A stretch of DNA of 64,000 nt from Cocos nucifera (Eukaryota; Streptophyta; Magnoliopsida; Arecales; Arecaceae). Both the position numbers and the translations under genes were made by a program. Location of the stretch: NCBI GenBank assembly GCA_006176705.1, contig QRFJ01000507.1:124001-188000 (forward strand), written 5' to 3'. The notes beneath the pieces are model-generated. The model was not told the DNA's origin and did not search any database. It was given only the letters and a program-made list of their open reading frames with translations. Positions 1 to 11,061 of this stretch are shown here, piece by piece (positions within the stretch are counted from its first letter, which is position 1; every line of letters starts with the position of its first letter).

Positions 1-225
1 TTGCCATCCACACTTGAAATGCTATCAATAAGGGAGTGCCAACAGTTGCAATCATTGTCAGGGATGCAAAACCTTACTTCTCTCAGCAAATTAAATATAC
101 ATAATTGTCCCAAACTTCAGATCATGATAGAAGATCAGCTCCCATCTATGCCTCGCCATGTGGAAGTTATTGACTGCCCCGGATTGGTCAACTGGTGCCA
201 AATACAAAAAATCAACTGCATTTAG
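1..225 (+). CDS. 3' end of a CNL-type NLR gene, truncated by the window edge
   Basis: The frame is open from base 1 and ends in TAG at 223-225. The 74 residues are leucine-rich-repeat sequence (LEMLSI, LTSLSKLNI, CPKLQ) followed by the tail motif DCPGLVNWCQIQKIN. They align almost residue for residue with the C-terminus of NLR2 (stop at 38832) and with the end of exon 1 of NLR1 (27939). This is therefore the last part of exon 1 of a third tandem paralogue whose CC and NBS parts lie left of the window. As in NLR2, the final codon is TAG where NLR1 has AAG just before the GTACCC splice donor. Whether the upstream part is intact cannot be seen here. Confidence 0.85.
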   Translation: MPSTLEMLSIRECQQLQSLSGMQNLTSLSKLNIHNCPKLQIMIEDQLPSMPRHVEVIDCPGLVNWCQIQKINCI

Positions 226-350
226 GTACCCTCCATCCTAAATTTGAAGTGCTCCAATTGATTACTCTGAGACTTTCATTATAATATGTTCAAAGATTGT
301 ATGTTTTAAGCTTCTGTATCGAACTCAAGCACCAACAGAGTTTTCTGAAA
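226..350 (+). other. 3' flank of the left NLR copy, homologous to the NLR2 3' flank
   Basis: This stretch matches 38833-38970 closely, beginning with GTACCCTCCATCC. In NLR1 the equivalent bases are the start of the 94-nt intron. The homology stops abruptly near 350, at CAGAGTTTTCTG, where a retrotransposon-derived block has been inserted. Confidence 0.7.
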
Positions 351-2641
351 TTTCATAATGCTCAATGAAATTTCATTGATCAATCCTCTTGCAATTACTT
401 TAGATCGAAATCCAACTAATCATATCATGATCCATAGATTATCCATCACATATATCAAATCCTCTAAATCATTTTTCCTATGTGATCTTTTCATTTATAA
501 TCATAAGATTTAGTAAAAAATCATGAAGATAACTTATACTGCAACCATCGTAGATCTATACCTTGTATCTCTAGTGTCTACCCACCTATACTCATTTTAT
601 GTTTGACTCTACATGTCATTATTTATCTACTTATGCTTTGATACAATATTAATTGCTCTAATATCAGAATAATTGTCATACCCCTGACCTAAGATCGTGA
701 GCCAGGGGTTATGACAACCATCTCATACTCATGGAAAACTCTTCCTACAAGTATGCAAGGTATATCATTATGATATTATAGAGTAACAATAAAAAAAAAT
801 TTAAATAATTAACATTCAACTTTAATTCAAATAACTAAATTATATATCTTACAAAATAATATTTCATAGTCTTGCATCAAATTTCAATAAATCATAATCT
901 AGAATAAAAATATCAAAGTCTATCTCTAGTTCACTTTTCCATATCGAATCTCTGAGTCAGGCTAGTCCTTAGAATTTGTAAAATAGTAAAACATAGAATA
1001 ATGAGCTAGATAGCCCAATAAGCAATAGATACCTTAACTAGATAATTCATGCGATAATATGAGTTACAAATATCAAAATATAATATATCATTAAATAGTG
1101 CACAAATGTAATCAAATTTATTTCAAAATATGAATTCAATAATGTCGATATTTTTTAAATATTCATATACATAATCATATATCTGATTTTGAAATCAATC
1201 ATATTTAAATATCTAATTTAAAATAAATTTTACTTAACTCATCAGCCTTTAACTATTACCACACTTATATCTTTTGGTTAGATAGAATATCACACTTATA
1301 TCCTATGCCAGGGTCAGAATACCATACTTATATCCTACAGCTGGATCAAACTACCATACTTATATGTGTGGTGGGATCAAAATACCATACTTATATCCTA
1401 TGATTGGATCAAAAATAAAATCATGAGCTTAGAGTACATATACATTACCTCCAATTGATAGGATTCAGAACATAGTCAGGCTAAGAGTGCAAATCTAATT
1501 CACATAATTTTTTTTCATAAAATAATACATATTTCATATCAATTTTCATTCAAAATATATTTTTATAAGATTCATAAATCACATATAAATTAATTAATAA
1601 TTTATTTGATATTTAAAATAATATTATATAAATAAAAAATTTAGAGAAGGTAGTTCATTACTTATCTAACATGTATTCCAATGAATCCACATAATATTAA
1701 ATTTTTTTTCAAAATCTAATATCAAAATCATACTTTTATCAGATTTTAACTATAATTATTTTTAAAATAAAAATCCTAAATCCTCGTAGGACTGGTTGGC
1801 TATATGGTAGCATCCGACATTTGGTCAGTTTAATCTAGGGCATCAAATCGATCAACTACAAATCAAGGATCAAGGTAGAATGCTAAGATGCAATCAATAA
1901 TGAAATCTCATATTGCTCGATCCGATCAAGGTGGGGACTGGCAAACTATCTAATAGTCGATGGTCAAGATCTCTTCATCAGGATTTATTAAAGCTATTAG
2001 AGGATCTTCCTAAGATCTAGAAAATCCTAGAAGAGAAACACCATCTAAAGAGAGAGAAACTTGCAGAGAGAAAAAATGGGATGTTTATAGAGAGAAACTA
2101 GAGAGAGAAAATGGAGAGAAAGTGGACTTTTTAGAGAGAGAAAGTGGGAATTCAAGCTTAGAGAGGGAGATAGGGAAGAGAGAGAAATTCTTTATTCTTT
2201 TCTTCTTTTTGTTTACTTTTTCCTTCTTTCTTTCTTTCTTTTTCCTTTTTCTTTTCTTTTTCTTTTTTTCTTTCTTTCTTCCTATGGGTTCTTTACAAAA
2301 TAGGAGACTTGTAGTCCCTATTTATTCCTCGGATCGGAGGCCATGGTGGCTGACGGTAGCTGGCGCTGTGATGCCACTGCCATCCCCTGTTTATTCCCCA
2401 GATCGAAGGCCACGACCAGCATGGTAGTGGCCGACGGTAGCTGGGGCTATAATGCCGCTACCCAACAATTCCAAACTGGCAATCAGTCATGACCATCGGT
2501 GTCGAAAAAATCAAAAAAAAAATAGAAACAAGGAAAAAAATTAGGGATTTCCTATCTTAATTTTTCGATAAAGCCAGCAGTAAGCTGTGCTTTCTAATGC
2601 GATGGGAAGGAGGGGAAAAGAGAGACGAACGAGGAACGAGG
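351..2641 (-). mobile_element. LTR-retrotransposon remnant (leader fragment plus long LTR) inserted in the NLR 3' flank
   Basis: NLR flank homology stops near 350 and resumes near 2642 (GGGTTTGATGATTTGA; compare 39043), so the block between is an insertion. At about 657-670 there is a degraded reverse-complement of a tRNA-Met primer site (GCTCTAATATCAGA), directly followed by TGTCATACCCC at 674. This suggests a minus-strand element whose 5' LTR runs from 674 to about 2640, with 351-660 as leader. A hairpin (CCCCTG/CAGGGG arms) sits at 673-717. Degenerate tandem repeats occupy 1255-1415, and a purine-rich then CT-rich tract lies at about 2030-2280. No coding domain is visible. Both ends are approximate and the superfamily is not determined. 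Confidence 0.5.
1255..1415 (+). repeat. Tandem repeat of about 32-37 bp around ACTTATATCCTATG
   Basis: At least four or five imperfect units contain CCATACTTATATCCTA followed by a variable GGATCA/GGGTCA stretch. The array lies inside the LTR-like insertion at 674-2640. Confidence 0.7.
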
Positions 2642-3290
2642 CTTACCTTTGGGTTTGATGATTTGATGTTCCCGAGCATCCGCGTTCAAAGAACTGCTTT
2701 GGGTTGTCTACTAGCATGGATGAATTGCAACAAACGATATCACGTCCTTGGAATTCTTTTTCGATAATAATTCCCAAACTTGAGGAGTTGACAATATGGA
2801 GTTGCACGCATATCCCACCAATAGGGTGTCTGCCCAAACTCAGATGATCTCCAAATCTTGGTTATCAAGGACTGTCCTGGAATCCAACTCCTGCCAGATG
2901 AACTGCTCCCATCCACCGTCAAGTCCTTGGTGGTTGATAGTTGTGAGAACCATCGGTATGGACGGATCTACGATTGAAATTTTTTTTTTTAACTAGAAAA
3001 ATATTTTAAGTTTTTTATTTTTTGTTCCGATACAAAATTGAATATGTACCAGCATGGAACACGCACATACTATTCTAGCCGGTGTTTGGCATGGGTACCT
3101 TTGGACGACATTAATTGATCTATCATCATCCTTGAATGTATCATCTGCTAATCCAAAAATTCAGTTTCTTGTCCAACTTGATTGTTTATTTTGTGGCATT
3201 GTCTTGGCATCAGTTCGTTTTATTTTTTGGGAAATGATGTTGGCATCAATTCCTAAATGATCTAAACTGCAAGCAGCTGCAAAAGGAGTA
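2642..3290 (+). pseudogene. Relic of the second (LRR) exon of the left NLR copy plus its 3' flank
   Basis: About 2770-2950 translates, with one frame break near the TGA at 2840, into LEELTIWSC ... LVIKDCPGIQLLPDELLPST and SLVVDSCE. It parallels NLR1 exon 2 (LEELMVWSC ... RLVIKDC ... SLVVDGCD). The exon start and its splice acceptor are gone because of the insertion ending near 2641. From 2955 to 3290 the non-coding flank matches 39435-39735 and, more weakly, 29105-29440. This segment is therefore the decayed tail of the same gene that ends at 225. Confidence 0.7.
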
Positions 3291-3295
3291 GTCAC

Positions 3296-3425
3296 TACAA
3301 CAAAAAGCAGAAATAGTGACTTTTATTAGTGCTCCATGATGCGGAGGAGAGAGAGAGAGAGATAAGAATTGGTTTGCCAACTTCATAACCTTCGGACATT
3401 TAGTTCTATTAGCTTTAAGAACATC
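3296..3425 (+). other. CACTA-like terminus followed by two micro-fragments of NLR sequence
   Basis: CACTACAACAAAAAGCAG at 3296 looks like a CACTA-superfamily end. About 3328-3362 resembles the NLR CC-domain DNA encoding VLHDAEERE (compare 24570). About 3378-3403 resembles LRR DNA encoding LHNLRTL (compare 26568). The two pieces are far apart in a real NLR. The block replaces roughly 290 bases present at the equivalent position near 29490-29787. It is too short for certainty; a chance GA-rich match is possible. Confidence 0.4.
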
Positions 3426-4300
3426 GTACAATCATGATAAGGATTCTCAATTATTGGCAATACATAGTTTGCGAGGATATGAAGGAACTTGGAATAATGT
3501 TAAAGATAGCTAAACAAGATTACTTGATGAATGAGGATTCATAAAGTTGACCTAAAATTGTTGGAAAAGGGCTTGATGATTCTGACATGAGCTTGCCAGG
3601 ATACATACAATAACCAATGCCACAAGAATATAGAAACTATCAAATTTGTTAACACATGTCAGCAAGTATATATACACTAGATAAGTGTTAATCTTATCAT
3701 CGGTCTTAGGATAAGTGACATTCTAGGTGTCAACCTGTCATGTGTGTGCATTGATCCTTTTTTTCCCCGGGTATTAGCATACCAGATTTACAGTTGGTGG
3801 ACGTGAGACTTGTCTTACATTCATGTTAACTGAATTTATGTATGTACAATGCCGCTCTTCAAGATTCTTTGAGGATGGAAAGAACTTAGACTGAAACAGG
3901 AAATCAAGATTGATCCCAAAGACTACTACCCTCTCCGACATCCATGAAAAACAAAATAGAAAGATGCCAAGATTGATTTGGAAAAAGATGCATCGACAAT
4001 TACATTCTAGGAAGAATGTCATGGATGAATGTTGTCCAATCTTAGCCCCATCCAGTAAAATAATTCTATTCTAGGTAGGATATAATGTGATTATTTTGCT
4101 TCCCTTATGAGCATGCAAGATGTATACTTTCTAGGTCTCATTTTATAGCAAAATGTTATTCTTCCTATAATATATGATTGCATAGATGCCATGAAGCTAT
4201 TGCTGCAGTTGCATACTAGATTTCAAGTTGATTGGATAAGGCATTCTATTTGCAAGAAGTTGTTTCACTTTTGGAACAATTTTCAAAAGCAAGATTCCAT
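3426..4300. repeat. Segmentally duplicated non-coding flank (pairs with 29787-30705)
   Basis: The sequence from TCGTACAATCATGATAAGG onward is a close copy of 29787-30705 with small indels. No coding region or RNA gene is visible. The homology ends near 4300 where the truncated CACTA element begins; about 240 bases present at 30710-30950 are missing here. Confidence 0.8.
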
Positions 4301-4317
4301 TTTTCTAATCATATATA

Positions 4318-4808
4318 CTAATATATTTAATACTTACAAAAATACGTCCGATCACGGCATTCATCGACCTATCCATCTTGTCCGTACGGCTGGATCGAAA
4401 GATCTCGCTATGGCTGGGCATCACTCCATCTCTCATCAGCTATAACAAAGAACAAATTTATCAGAAAGACGATAAAAAATTTGAATTTAATTTATCTAGT
4501 AAGATTTAGAATTAATTATCTCTCTATGCATCCGACTGGCCATAGACTCGCGGCCTAGAGTGTGCGTATACTCTTGGGCTACATGGTTCTTCCGATTCTG
4601 ACAGAAAGTAGCCTAACAAGTATTCAAATAAATAATAAATATTTAAAAAATATTTAAATAAAATTTTAAGCATATTGAAAAATTCAAAAGTTAGAAATTT
4701 TACCTCAAACTTCAGGCTCCTCCAGTGTCTAACCATCATCTCGCACTGACTCAAAGGACAATCTTGTATCCAGGGAACAAGCTCCTCCAGAATATCTCGT
4801 CGGTGCTC
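4318..4808 (-). pseudogene. CACTA transposase (Transposase_24-like), 3' exons
   Basis: On the minus strand this matches the exons at 55770-56240 of the other copy. Parts encode the MVRHWRSLKFE motif (about 4740-4705) and LMRDGVMPSHSEIF with THTD-like residues (about 4445-4360). These follow the plant Ptta/En/Spm transposase pattern: W..YW..E.F, then NR..Q..HT.GS, then G..PS..E.F...H. The exon is broken at 4813 by the copia insertion and in-frame stops are present. Confidence 0.65.
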
Positions 4809-4813
4809 GAGCC
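4809..4813. repeat. Target-site duplication GAGCC, left copy
   Basis: GAGCC directly precedes the left LTR (TGAAGG at 4814) and is repeated exactly at 14957-14961 after the right LTR. The uninterrupted site in the other CACTA copy reads GGATGGCTCGAGC around 55760. Confidence 0.9.
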
Positions 4814-7090
4814 TGAAGGAATCCTGATTTTTCGGTCCAGGTTCGTTCAGATCTGATCAGATCAAGAAATATACTTCAAAATTTTTTTCTTGGATCTGTA
4901 TCATATCTGAGATATTTCATATCTGATTCTTATTATTTTAATGATTAAAATAAATTCAGATAAATTAAATCAAATTTAACTTACCTTGAATTGGGTAATC
5001 CTATTACTCGTTGATGATCCTATATGCAGCGGAAGATTCTGAATCTAGCCACGCAAGCGCCTGGCCTCTACCGGTATCTACTCGGGCTGGATCTGGAGAT
5101 TCTCTTCTTCTCTATCACGTCTCCAAAAATCAGATCTGGATCTGATCTGGAGGATCTTCAAAACTCCTTTTGAAGATCAGCAGTCGTCCTTTGCAGCAGC
5201 GCAGCCTTCTTGCTTTTGATCGCCTTTCTTTGATCTGGAATCGCACCAACCAAGTCCAAAACTATTTTGGACGTGGAGAGGAGAGGGAGAAGAAGCTTTG
5301 GCATGGAGGAAGGAGAGGAGAAAAGGCAGCCTTGGGGCGTATGGAAAACTCTATACTCTTTGAGTTGGATACAGGGTCTTATTTATAGACTAACTGTGAT
5401 CCAACTCCTCTTCTTCCCAACCAATCACAACCCTTTGTGAAAATCAGATCTAAATCTGATTGGTGGGAATAGAGTCCCCTGGATTCCTCCTTAGAGGGCG
5501 CCTAAGACCAGTCAAACTTGGATTCTTAGAAGAACTCTAATTGGAATCCAAAAAGGGAGGTGGAGTCCTTGTCCAACAAGGACTCCTAGGCGCCTCCAAC
5601 TTGGGCTCACACGCCTAGGGTGGCGTGCGCCCTCCTTTGCCAGGTTCTGGCAGGGGGACAGGCCCCCACCAGCTCTCCAATAGGTGCATGACATGTGGTC
5701 AAAAGTCAAAGTGTCAATGGTCAACGTTTGACCAGTCAAAGGTAGACTTTTGACCAAAGTCAAAGAACAAGAAATGGCAGGTGACCAAAAATGGCAGGTA
5801 ATGTCTTACAAAATAAGACAACCTTTTCTGACTTGGACAACCTCCAGTCAGACCATATGAAGGCCTCTGATTGAGCACAAACTCCTTTGGCTCAGTCAGG
5901 ACAACTTATTTATGATAGTAAAAGAAGAACGTTAGGTTCAATCGAGTGCTAGCACGATTTTCCTTGAACCTAATTGAATCTCATTCAGATCAATTGAACT
6001 AGATCAGTTCAATTGATGATCACCAGATTCAAACCCTTGTTTGTGTGACCCAGTTAGGTTCAGTTCTGTATGGTAATGGGATATGTCATGATCTCTATCA
6101 TCGACATCATCGAAACTCCTTTCGATGGATCAGAACTCTTCTGATTCGAACAGCTAGAATGATCGATCATCTAAATCATTCTAATTGCTCCCAAAATCCA
6201 CCAGTGACACCTAGCAGTATATGGTGGCAACCCATCAGAGCTGAATGCGAACCTCTTGGTGCAGCTACCTGTGTGATTAAGTTCTTCTATCTTGAGCCCC
6301 GATCAGATTAGGGTTAAGGTGAACTCGTCAAACCCTAGTCTCTGTCATATGATGTAATCATTCGATTCGAGTCCAATGTGAAAATCTAAATAGAAACTCT
6401 TTCTATTATTTCACTCTGCCATGGCCATGGGCTTCTGGACTTGATTCTCATGATCATCATAGGGCTGCTCCTCTACCACCGAGGTAGATAGATTCCATCT
6501 TGATGCAATCCAGTTCCTACAATGAACATGCTATAGCCAACATACACCTCAGGGTTCCATATGGCTAGGAGATCCGAGTAATGGTGTAGTCAAACTATAA
6601 CACCCTCAAGGTGAACTGCCGATGCACCTCAGGTCAAAGAACCAGACACACTACTGCAGCATCGAGTCAGTCATTGACGAGAAGGTAGACTCCCTAATGA
6701 CTACTCGAGGTGGTCACGCTCAGTGCCCTCGTTCTCTAACGAGTACCTGTACTCTCGCTCCGGTGTCTCCACACCGTAGACTCAAGACTCATCTACTAAA
6801 GAGAAGCGATTGTACACCAACCTTCCGGATCAATCACCATCCTCGTGATGATCCTATGGTCGGGAGCAATTTTATGAGTTAATAATGATTATTCATGTCT
6901 TAAATTTTCAACTCTTGAAAATATGAATTATCATTACCATTAACTCAAAGGATGTATCACAGACACTAAATACACATATGTGATAGAAAATAACCCATTT
7001 TATTGATTTTAGTCAAAATTATAATTTTGCCCCTAGAAGTGTATTACAAGTGTCAGCCAATTCTGGCTTCTAGGGCACATATATCTAACA
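4814..7090 (-). repeat. copia-1 3' LTR (2277 bp)
   Basis: On the minus strand it begins TGTTAGATATATGTGCCC at 7090 and ends CCTTCA at 4814. It is followed internally by the polypurine tract. It pairs with 12939-14956 and keeps about 260 bases, near 5665-5930, that the 5' LTR has lost. Confidence 0.9.
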
Positions 7091-7102
7091 ATCTCCCACT
7101 TG
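7091..7102 (-). other. copia-1 polypurine tract
   Basis: The minus strand reads CAAGTGGGAGAT immediately before the 3' LTR start. This is the position of the plus-strand priming site of an LTR retrotransposon. Confidence 0.8.
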
Positions 7103-7104
7103 TC

Positions 7105-10100
7105 CTAAAGCCAATTGGCTACAAGTCTAAGTCCCATCTTCTCAAGGTGGGCTTCGATCTTCTGCTGGCCCAACGGCTTTGTAAGTGGGTCTGCCACATT
7201 ATCTGTGGAGTTGACTCTCTTGACCTCGACGTAACCCTTCTCGAGGTAATCGCGGATGAGGTGGTATCGCCGCTCAATATGCTTGGATTTCTGGTGAGAC
7301 CTCGGCTCCTTAGCAAGGGCTATGGCGCCATTGTTGTCGCAGTATAGAGGAATGGCATCTGATGGCATTACTCCGAATTTCTGCAGCAAACTTCTTGTAC
7401 CAGAATGCTTCCTTCGCAGCCTCTGATGCAGCGATATATTCTGCTTCCATGGTGGAATCTGCTATCACCATTTGCTTGGAACTCTTCCAGCTGACAGCAC
7501 CACCATTGCACACAAACAGACTCCCAGATGTCGACTTTCGATCATCTATATCGGACATGAAATCCGAGTCTGTGTATCCCTGGACTTGGAGTTCTCCATT
7601 ACCAAAGACCAACATCATATCCTTAGTTCTTCTCAAGTACTTAAGGATACATTTCACAGAAGTCCAGTGTTCTTCACCTGGATTTGACTGATATCTGCTT
7701 GTGACACTCACAGCATGGGCTATATCAGGTCGTGTACATAGCATGGCATACATGAGGCTCCCTATTGCAGAAGCATAAGGGATCTTGCTCATGCGTTCTA
7801 TTTCCTCAGGTGTGCTAGGGGCACATCTTCTTGGAAAGATGAATACCATGTCTGAAGGGTATTAATCCCCTCTTAGAGTTTTCCATACTAAACCTCTTTA
7901 GTACTTTCTCTATGTACATCTTCTGTGAAAGTCCTAGCATCCTATTCGGTCTATCCCTATAGACCTTAATTCCTAGAATAAAGGATGCTTCACCTAGGTC
8001 TTTCATGGAGAATTCCTTGGACAACCATATTTTGACTGTCGTCAACATGGGAATATCATTCCCAATAAGGAGGATGTCATCCACGTACAATACGAGGAAG
8101 AAAACAGCGCTCCCACTGACCTTTTTGAAAACACATGGTTCCTCTTCATTTTTGATGAAACCAAACTTTTTGATCACATCATTGAAACGAGTGTTCCAGC
8201 TCCGAGATGCTTGCTTAAGTCCATATATGGACCTTTGCAGCTTGCAAACCTTGTGATCAGTATCACTGGATGTGAAACCTAGCGGCTGTTCCATATAGAT
8301 ATCTTCCTCAAGATATCCATTTAAGAATGCCGTTTTCACGTCCATTTGCCATATTTCATAATCGAAATAGGCTGCAACGGCAAGCAATGTGCGGATGGAT
8401 TTTAGCATAGCCACTGGGGAAAAGGTATCCTGATAGTCAATGCCTTCGCGTTGACTATAACCTTTTGCCACTAGTCTAGCCTTGAATGTCTCCACATTTC
8501 CCATCTGCACCAATCTTTCTCTTGAAGATCCATTTACACCCAATAGGTACTATACCTTCTGGTGGATCTACCAAGGTCCAGACTTGGTTTGAGTGCATCG
8601 AGTCAATTTCTGACTGCATTGCCTCTAGCCATTTCTCGGAGTCGATATCTGATATCGCCTCGTTGTAGGTTTTGGGATCATCACCATGAGCACCATTGCC
8701 TACGAGGAATGTTTCCTCTACTTCCTCTGAAATAATACCTAAGTATCTCTTCAGGGGGATGGAAAACTCTTTTCCGATCTACGAGGTGGAGGAGGTAGTG
8801 TTCTTATTGGCTCAACCTGATTTGGTTCCAATTGGTCCTTAGCTCGTTGTACTTGTGAGACTTTCTCATCAAGCTTGATCTGCTTTCCAATGCCGCTATC
8901 TTGAATAAACTATTTTTCAAGAAAGATGGCATGTCGACTCACAATCACATTGTGGTCTTCTGGAATGTAGAAATAGTATCCTAATGACTCTTTAGGATAT
9001 CCTATGAATCGAGCTCTGAAGGACCTAAACTCTAACTTGTCCGCTTGTTGTCTTTTGACATGAGCCGGACAACCCCAAATTCTGAGATGACTCAGACTTG
9101 GTTTCTTACCGTGCCATATCTCATACGGTGTGGTAGGAACGGTTTTAGAGGGAACCCTATTCAGTAGATAAATTGAAGTTAACAATGAGTGTCCCCAAAG
9201 AAAATCAGGGAGGTCTGTGAAGCTCATCATGGATCGAACCATATCCAATAGAGTCCGATTTCTCCATTCTGAAATCCCGTTGAGTTGAGGTGTTCCTGGT
9301 GGAGTCCATTGAGAGACTATGCCATTTTTCTTTAAGATAGTCTAGGAATTTTCGGCTAAGGTATTCACCTCCTCGATCTGATCGAAGAACCTTAATGGGT
9401 TTTTCAGTTTGTTTTTCTACTTCATGTCTGAATTCTTTGAACTTTTCAAAAGCTTCAGACTTGTGTCTCATAAGATACACATACCCATACCTAGACAGAT
9501 CATCGGTAAAGGTAATGAAGTAGACAAAATTGCCTCTAGCCGGCACATCAAATGGGCCGCACACATCAGTATGTACTAGGGCAAGGAGATCTGTGGCCCT
9601 CTTCCCCATGTCCAACAAAAGGGAGTTTAGTCATTTTGCCTTGAAGACAAGATTCACAAGTTGGATATGACTCGAAAGTCAATGGACTCAATAGCCCATT
9701 TTTCTCCAATTTGTTGATCCTATCTTCTGCTATATGACCTAATCTCAGGTGCCATAGATATCTATCATTTGGACTATCCCTAGGTCGTTTGGCATTCACG
9801 TTTTGCTCGATAGTTAGAACAGGTACATCAATATGTAGCTGATAAAGACCATTAATAAGGAAACCATTTGCAATTTTATTTCTTTCATAAAGAATGTTAC
9901 AATGGTCCTTAAAGAAGGTAATCACATAGCCTTCTTGTGCTAAGCATGAAACAGAAATCAAATTCCTGCTAGCTGCAGGCACATAATAACAGTCTTTCAA
10001 AACTAAGTCTAAACCAGATGGTAATCGAAGAGGGTATGTTCCCACGGCTACTGCAGCAACTCTTGCTCCATTACCGATGCGTAGGATCATGTCTCCATCC

Positions 10101-11061
10101 CTCAGCCTCCTGCTATCCTCAAGACCCTGCATGGAAGTGCACAGATGAGCACTAGAACCAGAGTCAAGCACCCAACTGGATGCAGAAGAAATCGTAAGGT
10201 TAGACTCAATAACGAGCATACCTCCAGAAGGACCTTCCTTCTTGTTCTTTAGGGTGGCCAGGTAAGTAGGGCAGTTCCGCTTCCAATGGCCGTCGCTGTT
10301 GCAATGGAAACACTTTCCTTTGACATCGGCCTTCTTTCTTCGGTTCTGCCTTCTTCTTCTTTGATCCTTCCACCTTTTGCTTTTTCACAGACTTCTTTTT
10401 CTTTCCATAAGACTTTCTTTTGGAAGAAGTCCGTTCCATAGCAAGAACTGAGCCTTTAGAACCTTTCATAGAAAGCTCAGCGGTAACCAGCATATTCATT
10501 AATTCGGCCAAGGAATTTTGAAGTTTATGCATGTGGTAATTCATGATGAATTGCCCATATGCATCAGTCAAGGATTGCAGAATAATATCGTTCTGCAGAT
10601 CCAAGTCCAACTTCACACCGAGCTTCTCAAGCTCTTCCATGTCCTTGATCATTGTCATCAGACAGTGATCTTGGACTGACTGCCCATCACGCATCTTAGC
10701 CTTAAAAAGTCATTTCGTGACTTGATATTTGGCTGCGCGACTCTGTTCACCAAACATCTCCTGCAGGTGAGCCAACATTTGGCGAGCAGTCCCGATATCT
10801 TCATGTTGGCGCTGGAGCTCATCAGACATCGAGCCCAACATGTAATATCTGGCCTTATTATCTTCGTCTATCCATTTTTCCAGAGACGCTCTCTGTTCAA
10901 TAGATGGACGGGCTGGTAAGGTGGGAGGGTCCTGGTCCAAAACATGGGTTAACTTCTCGGAACCCAAAACTAATTTTGTAGTTCCTGAGCCAATCTTTAT
11001 AATTGGGTCCAGTCAGTCTATGTGTGTCCAGGATACGTGCCAATGGGTTGGACGCAGACAT
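7105..11061 (-). pseudogene. copia-1 gag-pol polyprotein gene, frameshifted
   Basis: The ATG at 11061 (minus) starts MSASNP and leads into gag, with a frameshift near 10965 and a TGA near 10710. A zinc knuckle CX2CX4HX4C (CFHC...GH...NC) lies near 10305-10270. Further along are the protease motif DSGSSAH (about 10165), a GAG-pre-integrase/HHCC region (WHLRLGH to CESC, about 9750-9650), the integrase core (HTDVCGPF, SDRGGEYLS, 9580-9360), reverse transcriptase with QMDVKTAFLNG and YVDD (8540-7860), and RNase H (DSTMEAEY, YCDNNGAIALA, 7480-7310). The gene ends VANWL-TAG at 7105. Frame changes near 10330, 9610, 9250, 8900-8550 and 7840 break it. This domain order (integrase before RT) defines Ty1-copia. 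Encoded roles are capsid, processing, reverse transcription and integration. Copy 2 at 45669-49603 is a diverged relative. Confidence 0.9.

Noticed and set aside
3774..4022. 82-codon open frame on the minus strand, also at 30155-30403
   Set aside because: Shared because the whole block is duplicated; hydrophobic chance frame without recognisable features.
6045..6311. 88-codon open frame, repeated at 13913-14179
   Set aside because: It lies inside both LTRs of copia-1 and is identical only because the LTRs are; no known domain, and the related copia-2 LTR does not keep it on the same strand.
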